In this document: positions 8,730 through 17,865 of the stretch, one piece after another | Position numbering within the stretch: position 1 is the stretch's first letter | Layout: the number at the start of each line of letters is the position of its first letter | Source of the DNA: an uncultured Erythrobacter sp. | GTDB taxonomy: Bacteria; Pseudomonadota; Alphaproteobacteria; Sphingomonadales; Sphingomonadaceae | Length of the DNA stretch: 64,000 nucleotides | Assembly: GCA_947498065.1 (NCBI GenBank) | Contig: CANMIS010000001.1 | Location: 310,001-374,000, forward strand | Direction of reading: 5' to 3' | Program-made: the position numbers and the translations under genes | Notes under the pieces: generated by a model | Database searches by the model: none | What the model was told of the DNA's origin: nothing | Seen by the model: the letters and a program-made list of their open reading frames with translations, nothing else

Positions 8730-9905
8730 TCAGCTCAAACGGTCTTTGAAGTCCTCATACTCAAACCGTTTCACGCACTCCAAATTGTCCGTCTCACTGT
8801 CCCACAACCAAATGCTGGGCAGTTGCACACCGTTGAAGGTGTTCGTCTTCACCATGGAATAATGCGCCTGATCGAGGAATGCGAAACGAGCGCCGGGATC
8901 GGCCTTTACCGGCAGGCGGTAGTCACCAATCACATCCCCGGCAAGACATGACGGTCCGCCAAGGCGAATGGGCACGCTCTCGTCCTGAAGCTCGCCCAGC
9001 ATCGCCGGGCGATACGGTGCCTCCAGCACGTCGGGCATATGGCAGGTGGCCGACACATCGGTGATCCCAATCGGCACCTCGTTAAAGCCAGTATCAAGCA
9101 AGGTGCCGACCAATATCCCCGCATCAAGCGCAATCGCTTCGCCCGGCTCGAGGTAAATCTCAGCGCCCGTGTCTTCGCGGGCGTCTTTGAGCAATTGGAT
9201 CAGCGCATCGCGCTCATAATCTGCCCGAGTGATATGATGCCCGCCGCCCATATTGATCCATTTGAGCTGCCCGAAAAACGGCTCAATCGCGTCGAACACC
9301 CGGTCCCAGGTGCGTTGCAATGGCTCAAAAGTCTGCTCGCACAGATTGTGAAAGTGGATACCATCGACGCCCTGCATGTGTTCTTCGGTCAGCTGGTCGA
9401 TTGGAAAGCCGAGCCGCGAGCCGGGCGCGCTGGGGTCATATTTGGCAACTTCCCCGGTTTGCACCATCGGATTGATGCGCAGGCCCACATTAACATCGCC
9501 GCCCGTGTGCCGTGCATGCTCCAGGATGACAGCCGCGCGGGCCATTTGCGTGGGTGAATTGAAGATCACATGATCGGAAAGGCGGCAGATTTCCTCCAGC
9601 TCATCCGGCTTATAAGCGGGCGAATAGGTCGCGATCTCACCATCGTAATACTCGCTCGCCAGCCGAGCTTCCCACAGACCGCTGCAGGTCGCCCCATCGA
9701 GATATTCTCCAAGCAATGGCGCAACCGCATGCATCGAAAACGCCTTCAGCGCCGCGAGCACTTTGATATCCGCCTCATCGCGAATTTCCGCCAGCACCTG
9801 ACAGTTCGCGCGCAGCTTCACCGCATCGACGACGAAAGCAGGGCTTTCAACGCGGCTCAAATCAAAGTGGGCGAAAGCGCCCGGATCACCGGCTTGCGTT
9901 TGCAT
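8730..9905 (-). CDS. nspC: Carboxynorspermidine/carboxyspermidine decarboxylase
   Basis: PLP enzyme of the alanine-racemase fold that decarboxylates carboxyspermidine to spermidine (or the nor- form). The 391-residue protein shows the PLP lysine in VLAALKAFSMHAV, the NspC-typical CSGLWEARLASEYY, WINMGGGHHITR, and EPGEAIALDAG. With the ornithine decarboxylase and the carboxynorspermidine synthase in this window it completes the aspartate-semialdehyde route to spermidine, used by bacteria without S-adenosylmethionine decarboxylase. Transcribed toward DUF3137 and ending four bases from it. Confidence 0.93.
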   Translation of the reverse strand: MQTQAGDPGAFAHFDLSRVESPAFVVDAVKLRANCQVLAEIRDEADIKVLAALKAFSMHAVAPLLGEYLDGATCSGLWEARLASEYYDGEIATYSPAYKPDELEEICRLSDHVIFNSPTQMARAAVILEHARHTGGDVNVGLRINPMVQTGEVAKYDPSAPGSRLGFPIDQLTEEHMQGVDGIHFHNLCEQTFEPLQRTWDRVFDAIEPFFGQLKWINMGGGHHITRADYERDALIQLLKDAREDTGAEIYLEPGEAIALDAGILVGTLLDTGFNEVPIGITDVSATCHMPDVLEAPYRPAMLGELQDESVPIRLGGPSCLAGDVIGDYRLPVKADPGARFAFLDQAHYSMVKTNTFNGVQLPSIWLWDSETDNLECVKRFEYEDFKDRLS

Positions 9906-9988
9906 TGAAACTCCTGAACTTGTCTAACGCTGCAAGACTGTCAAAGTGGCATCCCAGCTTTGAAGCGGGATAGGAGGAGAATTGGACG

Positions 9989-10741
9989 ATGCGCAACTGG
10001 TTTGCTGCGATATCCATCATGTTGCTTACGCTTTTCATGCCGAGTCTAACATGGGCAAAAGCACCTGTGCCGATTGTCGATGGCTATGTCGTTGAAGGTT
10101 TTGAAGGCTGGGAAAAGCTTGAGCAGCGCACGGCTGATGGCAATGGCATGCAATACATCCACCGCCCCAAAGCCAGCAGCCCGCATAAGGGAAGCGCGCT
10201 GTGGTTCTATGCCATGGATGGCGCTGATAAGCGCGCTGCCTTCGTCGCTTCGGCAAAAGCTGGCGGCATCACTGATCTCAAAATTTTTGGCTCATACACG
10301 ATGAAGAAAGCGGTCCTGCTCGACAATCGCGGATCGGGCGAGGCCTTTATTGCAGAAGGCACGCGCACCGGGAAAGGCCCCTACAAAATCGCTGCGCTTG
10401 TCATTCATGGGTCGCTGGACAAAAGCGAGGACCCCAGCCTTGGCGTGCATATGTTTGTCGCCCCGAGAGAGCTCTATGGCGAAATGGGCGGCTGGGTTGT
10501 CCCCGCCAGCCTGTTCCTCAATCTGGACCCGCAAAAAGATGTGAGCGACACTCTAGCGCAAGGCAATGCCGCACCAGCTTTGCAGGCACAGCGATTGGCA
10601 GGCATCGCTGACGTGTGGGCAGAATGGGTGCTCAACGAATATATCCGCATGGCACAGAGCAACATTCAAGCTCTGTCGAACGCGAGGCAATCCATCGTTT
10701 GCGCTGGAGACCCGTCGTGCGAGATCGTTCCCGTCCCTTAG
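9989..10741 (+). CDS. Secreted protein of unknown function
   Basis: I do not recognise this family. The 250-residue product begins with a clear signal peptide (hydrophobic core about residues 5-20, cleavage after TWAKA) and a good AGGAGA ribosome site precedes the ATG. The mature part is mixed alpha/beta with no obvious catalytic motif; the two cysteines near the C-terminus (CAGDPSC) could form a disulfide in the periplasm. It stands alone between the divergent nspC and the convergent S41 peptidase gene. Confidence 0.7.
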   Translation: MRNWFAAISIMLLTLFMPSLTWAKAPVPIVDGYVVEGFEGWEKLEQRTADGNGMQYIHRPKASSPHKGSALWFYAMDGADKRAAFVASAKAGGITDLKIFGSYTMKKAVLLDNRGSGEAFIAEGTRTGKGPYKIAALVIHGSLDKSEDPSLGVHMFVAPRELYGEMGGWVVPASLFLNLDPQKDVSDTLAQGNAAPALQAQRLAGIADVWAEWVLNEYIRMAQSNIQALSNARQSIVCAGDPSCEIVPVP

Positions 10742-10793
10742 AATCTGTACCGCGGCGTAGACGGTAGGCGCAGATCGCCAGCTTGCGTTTGCA

Positions 10794-12092
10794 TTATTCC
10801 GCTTTTTCCAGCGCATCCAATACAGCTGCAATGCCGGGGTCTGTGCCATCGGGTGCGGTATCAATCGGACTTGTCGGGATTTGCGCGGTGTATTCCTCTC
10901 GCGCAGTTCCATCGACATGGAAAAGAGCTTCCCCGCCAAAATCAACGCGCGCGCCGCTAGTCGGCAAGGTCCTGTTCCACAATCCGCCCAGCAAATCGCC
11001 CATATTTGATCCGATTGTGATCGCATCGGTGGCCGCGTCCATACCGATAACGATCCCTTCGCCCATGCTACCTGTCCATCGGCCATGCAGCACGAATACC
11101 GGTCCGCCGAAATGAGGAGCGCGCGGATAGACATATTCAACGAACTGCCTAGGAACCGAGAATTCCCGCTCAATCGCGGGAATGCGGTGCATTTGATAGG
11201 GGCGCACCTCGGTCACAAAATGGCCAATGATCGACCGGCCGACCTCAGTGTTCCCGCCGCTTGGTGTTTCGCGCATATCGAGGATCACGGCGCGCGCGCC
11301 CTCGGCTTTCGCTATTGCTTCATCAAATGCATCGATTGTGCTATTATTCCCTAAGGAATTGAGCACGCGCAAAACCGCAACATCTTTGTTTTCGCCGACA
11401 AAATCGAGCGCGACTGGAGCCCTGTCGGAGAGAGAACGGGCATAGGTGAGCGTTGATATGAGCTCTACGGAGCGCACAACGCCGTCAGCGCCGCGCACTT
11501 CGACTATCCTGTCAGACACCCGCTTACCGTTGCCAGCCAAAGTCAGGCCATAGTCGAGCTGCGCCGCAGTGGGATCAGGCAGCACATCGCCAAACGGCAA
11601 ACGGGCCGCTTCCAAAACGCGGACGCCGTCGATGGCAATCACTTCATCACCCGGTCTGATACCGGCCTCAAAAGCAGGCGAAGCCCGGCGTACATCGCGC
11701 ACAATTGCGCGTGATCCTTCAAAGCCCATATCCATATCCGCCGCGGTCATTATGATCGCATAATCGTCATCGGTGAACGGGCCGACGATCAAATGCGGAT
11801 CCATAAATGTTAGCGCTGTTTGGTGAATGATGCGGCGAAATGTATCGGCATCACCGGCCTCCACAGCCAACACCTTAGACCGCTCCAATTGCGCATCCAC
11901 ATCGATGTCATCGCGGTCAATATAGGCATAGGCGCGGCGCAAAAGCCCTTCGAACTCATCCCACGCAGTCTGTGCATCAAAGCCCGGTGCCTCGTCAGCG
12001 GCTTCGACCGAGGAATCCTGTGCCAGCGCCACCTGCGAAGCGGTAAGGAGCGAAGCGGCGCACAACGCCGACAGTGACAGGATGCGTTTCAT
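10794..12092 (-). CDS. S41 family (tail-specific-like) serine peptidase with PDZ domain, exported
   Basis: The 432-residue protein has a signal peptide (MKRILSLSALCAASLL, cleavage near VALAQ), a PDZ domain around residues 130-200 (EAGIRPGDEVIAIDG), and a C-terminal S41 domain with VILDMRETPSGGNTEVG and a likely nucleophile in GRWTGSMGEG. The fold resembles C-terminal processing or tricorn-core proteases acting in the periplasm. The start is the ATG at 12092, overlapping the TAA of the upstream synthase gene (TAATG); the open frame extends further but only as antisense-like text. Coupling to the polyamine gene is notable but may be coincidental. Confidence 0.85.
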   Translation of the reverse strand: MKRILSLSALCAASLLTASQVALAQDSSVEAADEAPGFDAQTAWDEFEGLLRRAYAYIDRDDIDVDAQLERSKVLAVEAGDADTFRRIIHQTALTFMDPHLIVGPFTDDDYAIIMTAADMDMGFEGSRAIVRDVRRASPAFEAGIRPGDEVIAIDGVRVLEAARLPFGDVLPDPTAAQLDYGLTLAGNGKRVSDRIVEVRGADGVVRSVELISTLTYARSLSDRAPVALDFVGENKDVAVLRVLNSLGNNSTIDAFDEAIAKAEGARAVILDMRETPSGGNTEVGRSIIGHFVTEVRPYQMHRIPAIEREFSVPRQFVEYVYPRAPHFGGPVFVLHGRWTGSMGEGIVIGMDAATDAITIGSNMGDLLGGLWNRTLPTSGARVDFGGEALFHVDGTAREEYTAQIPTSPIDTAPDGTDPGIAAVLDALEKAE

Positions 12093-13303
12093 TAGAACGA
12101 AACCGGTCCGTCGAGCTCCTTCACGTTCCATGGCAGCCCGTGCGCATTGAGCATTTCCATGAAGGGATCGGGGTCCATTTGCTCCATATTGAACACGCCT
12201 TCCCCTGACCAAGTGCCGCCAAGCATCATCGCGCTGCCGATCATTGCGGGCACGCCGGTGGTGTAGCTCACGCCCTGATTGCCGGTCTCTTCGTATGCTG
12301 CCTCGTGGCTGCAAATATTGTTGATGTAGAACGTCTTCTCGCCTGAGCCATCCAAGGCTTCGCCCGTCGCGATCACACCGATATTGGTGTTGCCGGTCGT
12401 GCTCTCACCTAAAGTCTCTGGCTTAGGCAGAACGGCGGCGAGGAATTGCAGCGGGATGATTTCCTTCCCTTGATATTTGATCGGCTCAATCCCGGTCATG
12501 CCGACGTTTTGCAGCACGGTCAGGTGTTTGATGTATTCATCACCAAAGGTCATCCAGAACCGCGCACGCTCCAGCTCGGGGATGAATTTTGAGAGGCTTT
12601 CCAGCTCCTCGTGATACATCAAATAGGCGTTGCGCGGGCCGACCGCTTCAAAGTCAAACTCGGTCTTCACCTGCATTGCAGGGGTTTCGACCCAGCCGCC
12701 ATTTTCCCAATGGCGAGCCGGGGCGGTCACCTCGCGAATGTTGATCTCTGGATTGAAGTTCGTCGCAAACGCCTGACCATGATCGCCGCCGTTGCAATCC
12801 AAAATGTCGAGCTGGCGGATAGTCTTCAGCTTATGTTTGCGCAGCCACATCGTGAAAACGCTGGTCACCCCGGGGTCAAAGCCAGAGCCGAGCAGCGCCA
12901 TGATCCCAGCCTCTTTGAACCTGTCATGATAGGCCCATTGCCAATGGTATTCGAACTTGGCCTCGTCCTTTGGTTCGTAATTGGCGGTGTCGAGATAATG
13001 CACGCCGGTTTCTAAGCAGGCATCCATGATCGGCAGATCTTGATATGGCAGCGCGAGATTGACGACGAGGCTCGGCTTAATCTGACGGATCAGATTGACC
13101 ATCGCAGGCACTTCTTCGGCATCGATCTCGTAGGTGCTGATATCCGCGCCCTCGCGCTGCTTCACGCTGGTGGCAATCGCATCGCACTTCGATTTCGTCC
13201 GACTGGCCAGATGAATATCGGTGAAGATATCGCCAAGCTGAGCCATCTTGTGAACGCACACCGAGCTGACCCCGCCTGCTCCGATTACCAAAACTGTCGA
13301 CAT
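12092..13303 (-). CDS. Carboxynorspermidine synthase (saccharopine dehydrogenase family)
   Basis: NADPH-dependent enzyme of the saccharopine dehydrogenase fold that joins aspartate semialdehyde to putrescine (or diaminopropane), giving carboxyspermidine. The 403-residue protein starts with the Rossmann motif VLVIGAGGVSSVCVHK and carries LLGSGFDPGVTSVFTMW and LDILDCNGGDHG, which distinguish this branch from lysine-pathway saccharopine dehydrogenases. The nspC partner is 2.2 kb downstream on the same strand, and ornithine decarboxylase is further on. Its stop overlaps the S41 peptidase start. Confidence 0.9.
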   Translation of the reverse strand: MSTVLVIGAGGVSSVCVHKMAQLGDIFTDIHLASRTKSKCDAIATSVKQREGADISTYEIDAEEVPAMVNLIRQIKPSLVVNLALPYQDLPIMDACLETGVHYLDTANYEPKDEAKFEYHWQWAYHDRFKEAGIMALLGSGFDPGVTSVFTMWLRKHKLKTIRQLDILDCNGGDHGQAFATNFNPEINIREVTAPARHWENGGWVETPAMQVKTEFDFEAVGPRNAYLMYHEELESLSKFIPELERARFWMTFGDEYIKHLTVLQNVGMTGIEPIKYQGKEIIPLQFLAAVLPKPETLGESTTGNTNIGVIATGEALDGSGEKTFYINNICSHEAAYEETGNQGVSYTTGVPAMIGSAMMLGGTWSGEGVFNMEQMDPDPFMEMLNAHGLPWNVKELDGPVSF

Positions 13304-13347
13304 AATTACGGCCTTTCAAATTCGAATCTTGTGCGCGCTCTAATGCA

Positions 13348-14322
13348 ATGCGCTATGGCCGACAAATGATCCAAGAGACCACGAAAAAAGCAACCCGACA
13401 CGGGGTTCTCGAGGCGGCACGCAAGATTGCCGAAATTCTCCCGTCAACACCGCTGCTCAGGACCGAGATCAATGGCACACCTTGCTGGGTGAAGGCGGAG
13501 AATCTGCAGCCTGTCGGCGCGTTTAAGATCCGCGGCGGATGGCACCGGCTTTCGGCAATGACGAGCAAAGAGCGCGAAGGCGGCGTCGTGGCAGTCTCCA
13601 GCGGCAACCATGCGCAAGGCGTTGCTTGGGCAGCTCGCAAGCTGGGTATCAAAGCGACGATTGTGATGCCGCGTGACGCGCCTCAGGTAAAGCTCGACAA
13701 CACGCGCGCGCTCGGCGCAGAAATTGTGCTGTATGAGCGCCCCGGCGAAGACCGCGATGAAGTCGCAGCAAAGCTGATCGCAGAGCGAGGCGGCACATTG
13801 GTCCATGCCTTTGGCGACCCTTGGGTGATCGAGGGGCAAGGCAGCGCAGGCATTGAAATCACTGAGCAATTGGACGGCGAACCAAGCGCTATTCTGGCCT
13901 GCTGCGGCGGCGGGGGCCTTGCGGCAGGCCTCGGCCTCGCCTGTCCATCAGCCAAGATTTACGCGGTTGAGCCGGTCGGTTGGGATATGGTCGGACAGGC
14001 GATAGCCTCAGGCGAGCTGGTTACGGCCGCCGCAGACGCGCCCAAGACAATCTGTGACGCGCTCCAACCCACCGCAACCAAACAAATGAACCTCGATCTC
14101 TTGTCTGCACGGGCGGAGTCAGGCGTCACAGTGAGCGATGACGAAGTGCGCAGCGCTCAACGCTGGGCCTTTGCGAACCTGCGCCTTGTCGTGGAACCCG
14201 GTGGGGCCGCCGCTCTTGCCGCCGCGCTAGCAGGCAAAGTGCCGCTTGATGAGCGAACAGTCATTATGTTGACCGGCGGAAATGCCAACCCACAGGACTT
14301 TGCGAAGACTATCGCCGGATAG
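13348..14322 (+). CDS. Serine/threonine dehydratase (PLP fold-type II)
   Basis: Deaminates threonine or serine to 2-oxo acids. The PLP lysine is in VGAFKIRGG, followed by SSGNHAQGVAWAAR, the glycine-rich phosphate loop CCGGGGLAAGL and the C-terminal MLTGGNANP. At 324 residues it lacks the ACT-type regulatory domain of biosynthetic IlvA, so it resembles catabolic threonine dehydratase or serine racemase. The ATG at 13366 is an equally possible start; neither has a strong ribosome site. Divergent from the carboxynorspermidine synthase with a 44-base gap. Confidence 0.88.
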   Translation: MRYGRQMIQETTKKATRHGVLEAARKIAEILPSTPLLRTEINGTPCWVKAENLQPVGAFKIRGGWHRLSAMTSKEREGGVVAVSSGNHAQGVAWAARKLGIKATIVMPRDAPQVKLDNTRALGAEIVLYERPGEDRDEVAAKLIAERGGTLVHAFGDPWVIEGQGSAGIEITEQLDGEPSAILACCGGGGLAAGLGLACPSAKIYAVEPVGWDMVGQAIASGELVTAAADAPKTICDALQPTATKQMNLDLLSARAESGVTVSDDEVRSAQRWAFANLRLVVEPGGAAALAAALAGKVPLDERTVIMLTGGNANPQDFAKTIAG

Positions 14323-14406
14323 GCCTCGCCCAACCACCCCGCGCATTGAACCACATTTGACAATCCGAATTGGCTCTCGCAGGTAGGCGTCAAGAGGGAG
14401 ACAATC

Positions 14407-14859
14407 ATGCAAGCGCAAATGCTCGCGCCAGCAGCAGTACTGGTGCTGTGGTCGATGATCATGCTGTGGTGGATGGCGGCAACCCGCTTTCCCGCAATTG
14501 CCAAAGCTGACCGATCAAACGCGCCGCGGAAAAACGGCGTACGTGGCCGGGATTTGGATGGCTGGCTTCCAGACAAAGTGATGTGGAAAGCGCACAATCA
14601 CGACCACTTGATGGAGCAGCCAACCGTGTTCTACGCGGCGGTAGTCGTCCTCGCGATGATGGGACCGAGCGCGTTGGACGTTACTCTGGCGTGGATCTAC
14701 GTCGCCATCCGCATCATCCACTCATTCTGGCAAGCGCTGGTCAATAAGGTGAATGTCCGCATCACGCTGTTCTCACTCGCGAGCATCGCTCTCACAATTC
14801 TTGCCATTCGGGCCGTCATGGCCACTCTTTTCTATAATCCCGGAGCTCTTCCCACATGA
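14407..14859 (+). CDS. MAPEG family membrane protein, copy 1
   Basis: A 150-residue protein with four hydrophobic helices and the MAPEG strings KAHNHDHLMEQPTVFYA and WIYVAIRIIHSFWQAL. MAPEG proteins are membrane enzymes related to microsomal glutathione transferase and leukotriene C4 synthase; the bacterial members are mostly uncharacterised. A GAGGGAGA ribosome site precedes the ATG. Its TGA overlaps the ATG of a second MAPEG gene (ATGA), so the pair is coupled and may form a heteromer. Confidence 0.88.
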   Translation: MQAQMLAPAAVLVLWSMIMLWWMAATRFPAIAKADRSNAPRKNGVRGRDLDGWLPDKVMWKAHNHDHLMEQPTVFYAAVVVLAMMGPSALDVTLAWIYVAIRIIHSFWQALVNKVNVRITLFSLASIALTILAIRAVMATLFYNPGALPT

Positions 14860-15293
14860 TTGAAACAATGATCCTTCAACCTGCCGTCGCGCTGATGATC
14901 TGGACGATGATCATGTGGGCCTGGATGTATGCGACCCGCATTCCAGCGATGAACAAAGCGCCTGATATTGAAGAGCCTGCCAAGCTCGTCGGCACGACGG
15001 GTTCAGAGCTGCGCTCCAAACTGCCAGAGAAGGTCAATTGGAAGGCGGACAATTACAATCACCTGCATGAGCAACCCACCCTGTTTTACGCAGTGACAGT
15101 GGTTCTTGCCCTGATTGGCGCGGGCGACGGCCCGAATGCCCTGCTCGCCTGGATTTACGTCGGACTGCGGATTGCGCACTCGCTGGTCCAAGTGACTGCG
15201 AACAAGGTGATGGTGCGCTTCGTGTTGTTCGCATTGTCCAGCGTGGTGCTGACCGCCTTGATCGGCAAAGCGGCGCTGATCCTCTTGGTCTAG
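14856..15293 (+). CDS. MAPEG family membrane protein, copy 2
   Basis: A 145-residue paralogue of the preceding gene, with the same layout: KADNYNHLHEQPTLFYA and WIYVGLRIAHSLVQV align with copy 1. Four membrane helices are predicted. It is translationally coupled to copy 1 and followed by a strong bidirectional terminator. The tandem pair most simply reflects a local duplication that has diverged substantially. Confidence 0.88.
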   Translation: MIETMILQPAVALMIWTMIMWAWMYATRIPAMNKAPDIEEPAKLVGTTGSELRSKLPEKVNWKADNYNHLHEQPTLFYAVTVVLALIGAGDGPNALLAWIYVGLRIAHSLVQVTANKVMVRFVLFALSSVVLTALIGKAALILLV

Positions 15294-15312
15294 ACCGCCC
15301 GCTCACTCACAG

Positions 15313-15341
15313 AAAAGGGGCTCCATGTGGGAGCCCCTTTT
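15313..15341. terminator. Bidirectional intrinsic terminator
   Basis: A perfect 12-bp stem (AAAAGGGGCTCC, 15313-15324; GGAGCCCCTTTT, 15330-15341) with a five-base loop and a T-run on both strands. It lies between the converging MAPEG pair and trxB and can end both transcripts. Confidence 0.9.
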
Positions 15342-15376
15342 CGTTTGTCGTCAGTGCTAAGTGGCGCGTGAACTTG

Positions 15377-16351
15377 TTACTCAGCCGCTTCGCTGACGGC
15401 TTCCTCTGCGTCTTCGCGCGCGGCCAAGAACCGCTCTCCATCGAGCGCCGCCATGCAGCCCATTCCCGCTGCCGTAACCGCTTGACGGTAAACGTGGTCG
15501 GTCACATCACCCGCGGCAAAGACGCCGGGAATGGCGGTCTTTGGCGTGCCCGGTTCGACGTCAAGATAGCCGCTCTCATCCATCGCAAGTTTGCCCTTGA
15601 ACAGTTCGGTTGCGGGCGCATGGCCAATCGCCACAAATGCGCCGTCGACTTCGAGTTTTGAGGTCTCGCCAGTTTCCGTGTCTTCCAGCACAAGGTGATG
15701 CAGCGCTCCGTCTTCACCCGCTTCGAAGCTCTTCACTGTCTTGTTCCACAGCGTCGAAATCTTTGGCGACTTCATCAGGCGGTCTTGCAGGATCTTCTCT
15801 GCGCGGAGTTCATCGCGGCGGTGGATCAACGTCACGTCGTCGGAATGGTTGGTGAGGTACAGCGCCTCTTCAACAGCGGTGTTGCCGCCGCCAATGACCG
15901 CAACCTTCTTGCCGCGATAGAAGAACCCATCGCAGGTCGCGCAGGCCGATACGCCTTTCCCGCCGAGCTCTTGCTCGCCCGGCGCGCCGAGCCATTTGGC
16001 TTGCGCTCCGGTGCAGATCACCAGCGTCTCACCGATATATTCATCGCCGCTGTCGCCAATGGCTTTGAAGGGTGCGCCGCCTTCTAGATCGACCGAGACG
16101 ATCGTGTCCCACATCATCCGCGTGCCAACATGCTCAGCCTGCGCCTTCATCTCCTCCATCAGCCATGGGCCCTGCACCACTTCACGGTAGCCGGGATAAT
16201 TCTCCACATCGGTGGTGATGGTGAGCTGACCGCCAGGTTGAAGCCCCTGGACCACAATCGGCTCCAGCATGGCGCGCGCACCATAAATGGCCGCGCTGTA
16301 ACCCGCAGGGCCGGAGCCAATGATCAGCATCTTCGTGTGATGGGTAGCCAT
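15377..16351 (-). CDS. trxB: Thioredoxin-disulfide reductase
   Basis: FAD flavoprotein that reduces thioredoxin with NADPH. The 324-residue protein shows the FAD-binding LIIGSGPAGYSAAIYGARA, the redox disulfide in SACATCDGFFYRG, the NADPH-binding VAVIGGGNTAVEEALYLT and the FAD motif GVFAAGDVTDHVYRQ. The ATG at 16351 is preferred to a TTG at 16366. It is monocistronic in appearance, with the phosphatase gene upstream on the same strand (61 bases between them). Confidence 0.97.
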   Translation of the reverse strand: MATHHTKMLIIGSGPAGYSAAIYGARAMLEPIVVQGLQPGGQLTITTDVENYPGYREVVQGPWLMEEMKAQAEHVGTRMMWDTIVSVDLEGGAPFKAIGDSGDEYIGETLVICTGAQAKWLGAPGEQELGGKGVSACATCDGFFYRGKKVAVIGGGNTAVEEALYLTNHSDDVTLIHRRDELRAEKILQDRLMKSPKISTLWNKTVKSFEAGEDGALHHLVLEDTETGETSKLEVDGAFVAIGHAPATELFKGKLAMDESGYLDVEPGTPKTAIPGVFAAGDVTDHVYRQAVTAAGMGCMAALDGERFLAAREDAEEAVSEAAE

Positions 16352-16412
16352 AATCGTATCTTTCAAAATCCAATTTAGTTGGTGTGAGATATGGGGATCG
16401 CAGGCCCGCTTG

Positions 16413-17201
16413 TCACGCCACCAACCGCTCTATCAGGCGAGCTTTCCTTGCCTCATCCACACCTAAAGTTTGCGCAAGATAGGCATCGATGGAACCGTGA
16501 TCGCGGGAAATTTCCGCAAAGTAGGTGTCGATATATTCGGGCAGCACGCCCATCAGGTTACGCCGCGCTTCTGCTGGAATGTCGCCATAATGCGCGAGCA
16601 TGCGCGGTAGTGACTGACGTTCAAGAATATGGACGGTGGGCGCATCATTGGTGCGCAGAAACTCTGCCACCACATCATCGCGGTGCACGCCCAGGACATG
16701 CAGCAGCAGGCTGGCGGCGATCCCCGTGCGGTCTTTACCGGCAAAGCAATGGACCAGATTGCCGCCGTCGCGGTTCGCCAAAGACTCAAAATAGCGCGTG
16801 AACATATCGATCATCGCGGGGTTGACCGGCATCCGGGTGTAAACGGCGATCATCCGCTCGCGCGCTTTCTCTGCCGTCATCTTGGCCGCGCCAGCCGCTT
16901 CGTGCGGGGGTGAGTTGCTGGTCTCACCATCATAGGCGATCACATCCGCTGAAAAGTCATCATGGCGCCGGCAAGGAAACCCGCTGCGTTCGCTGCTGCC
17001 GCGCAGATCGACAATGGTGCGAATATCGAGGCGCTGGATCAGCTCTAGGTCAGCGTCGCTCGCCTCCATATGCTGACCAGAGCGGAACAACAGGCCTGTG
17101 CGCACTCTTCCCCCGCCAGCGACGGCATAGCCGCCATATTCGCGAAAATTGTGAATGCCGTCGGTCTGCTCGAACGGGATTGGGTCATGCTCTCGAATCA
17201 T
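16413..17201 (-). CDS. Tyrosine-protein phosphatase family protein
   Basis: A 262-residue phosphatase of the bacterial Tyr/lipid phosphatase type (Y_phosphatase3-like). The P-loop HCFAGKDRTG carries the catalytic cysteine and arginine, with the lysine-aspartate insertion typical of MptpB-like enzymes that also accept phosphoinositides. The upstream IVDLRGSSERSGFPC matches the family. I used the ATG at 17201; a GTG at 17237 would add 12 residues. Its target is unknown. Confidence 0.88.
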   Translation of the reverse strand: MIREHDPIPFEQTDGIHNFREYGGYAVAGGGRVRTGLLFRSGQHMEASDADLELIQRLDIRTIVDLRGSSERSGFPCRRHDDFSADVIAYDGETSNSPPHEAAGAAKMTAEKARERMIAVYTRMPVNPAMIDMFTRYFESLANRDGGNLVHCFAGKDRTGIAASLLLHVLGVHRDDVVAEFLRTNDAPTVHILERQSLPRMLAHYGDIPAEARRNLMGVLPEYIDTYFAEISRDHGSIDAYLAQTLGVDEARKARLIERLVA

Positions 17202-17390
17202 GGCGGGAACAGTGACAGGCGCGCCGACACACGGCAACGCTCATCCTTTCAACGGGGTAGAGGATTGCTGAATTCAGCCGATTGGACAGGGGGCTTAGGT
17301 ATTACCGCCTAGCCAAGGGGAAAGCGTAAATTGAGCCGTACAGGTTTAATCCGGAGACGGACGGGGAGAGACGACAAAACGGAATACATC

Positions 17391-17849
17391 ATGGCTTATG
17401 TCCTTATTGCCGATGACGATGACATCGTTGCGGGCCTCGCTTCAGAAGCGCTCATTGACGCTGGGCATGCCTGCGGGTGGGTGACCAATGGCGTCGAAGC
17501 ATGGGACCTTTTGCAAAAGCGGCGCCCAGACGTCCTTCTGCTCGATCAAAATATGCCAAGTATGTCAGGCTCTACTTTGCTGCGGAAGATCCGCAGCTCT
17601 GCTTCGCTGTATGATCTGCCGGTTATCATGTTTACGGCAATGACCGGCATGCGTGATGAGGAACAAGCGATTTACGCTGGCGCGCAGGACTACATTCGCA
17701 AACCGTTCGAGCCGAAGAAGCTGACGGACCGCATCGAGCGTCTAATCCAGCTGCGTGCTGGTCGGGGCCATACCGACCTTCGAACCTATCTTGAACAAAG
17801 CTCTGGCTGGGGACCGGAGCCAAACATGGCCGTACGGCGCGCGATCTAA
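17391..17849 (+). CDS. Stand-alone response regulator receiver protein
   Basis: A single receiver domain, 152 residues, beginning MAYVLIADDDD with the acidic pocket and the phospho-accepting aspartate in VLLLDQNMPSMSG; the conserved Thr and Lys are in MFTAMTG and YIRKPF. There is no DNA-binding output domain; the C-terminal 25 residues are not recognisable. No histidine kinase is adjacent, so the partner is unknown. The ATG at 17391 was chosen over the longer open frame because the receiver fold starts there. Confidence 0.9.
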   Translation: MAYVLIADDDDIVAGLASEALIDAGHACGWVTNGVEAWDLLQKRRPDVLLLDQNMPSMSGSTLLRKIRSSASLYDLPVIMFTAMTGMRDEEQAIYAGAQDYIRKPFEPKKLTDRIERLIQLRAGRGHTDLRTYLEQSSGWGPEPNMAVRRAI

Positions 17850-17865
17850 GCGCGACTTCCCAGGG

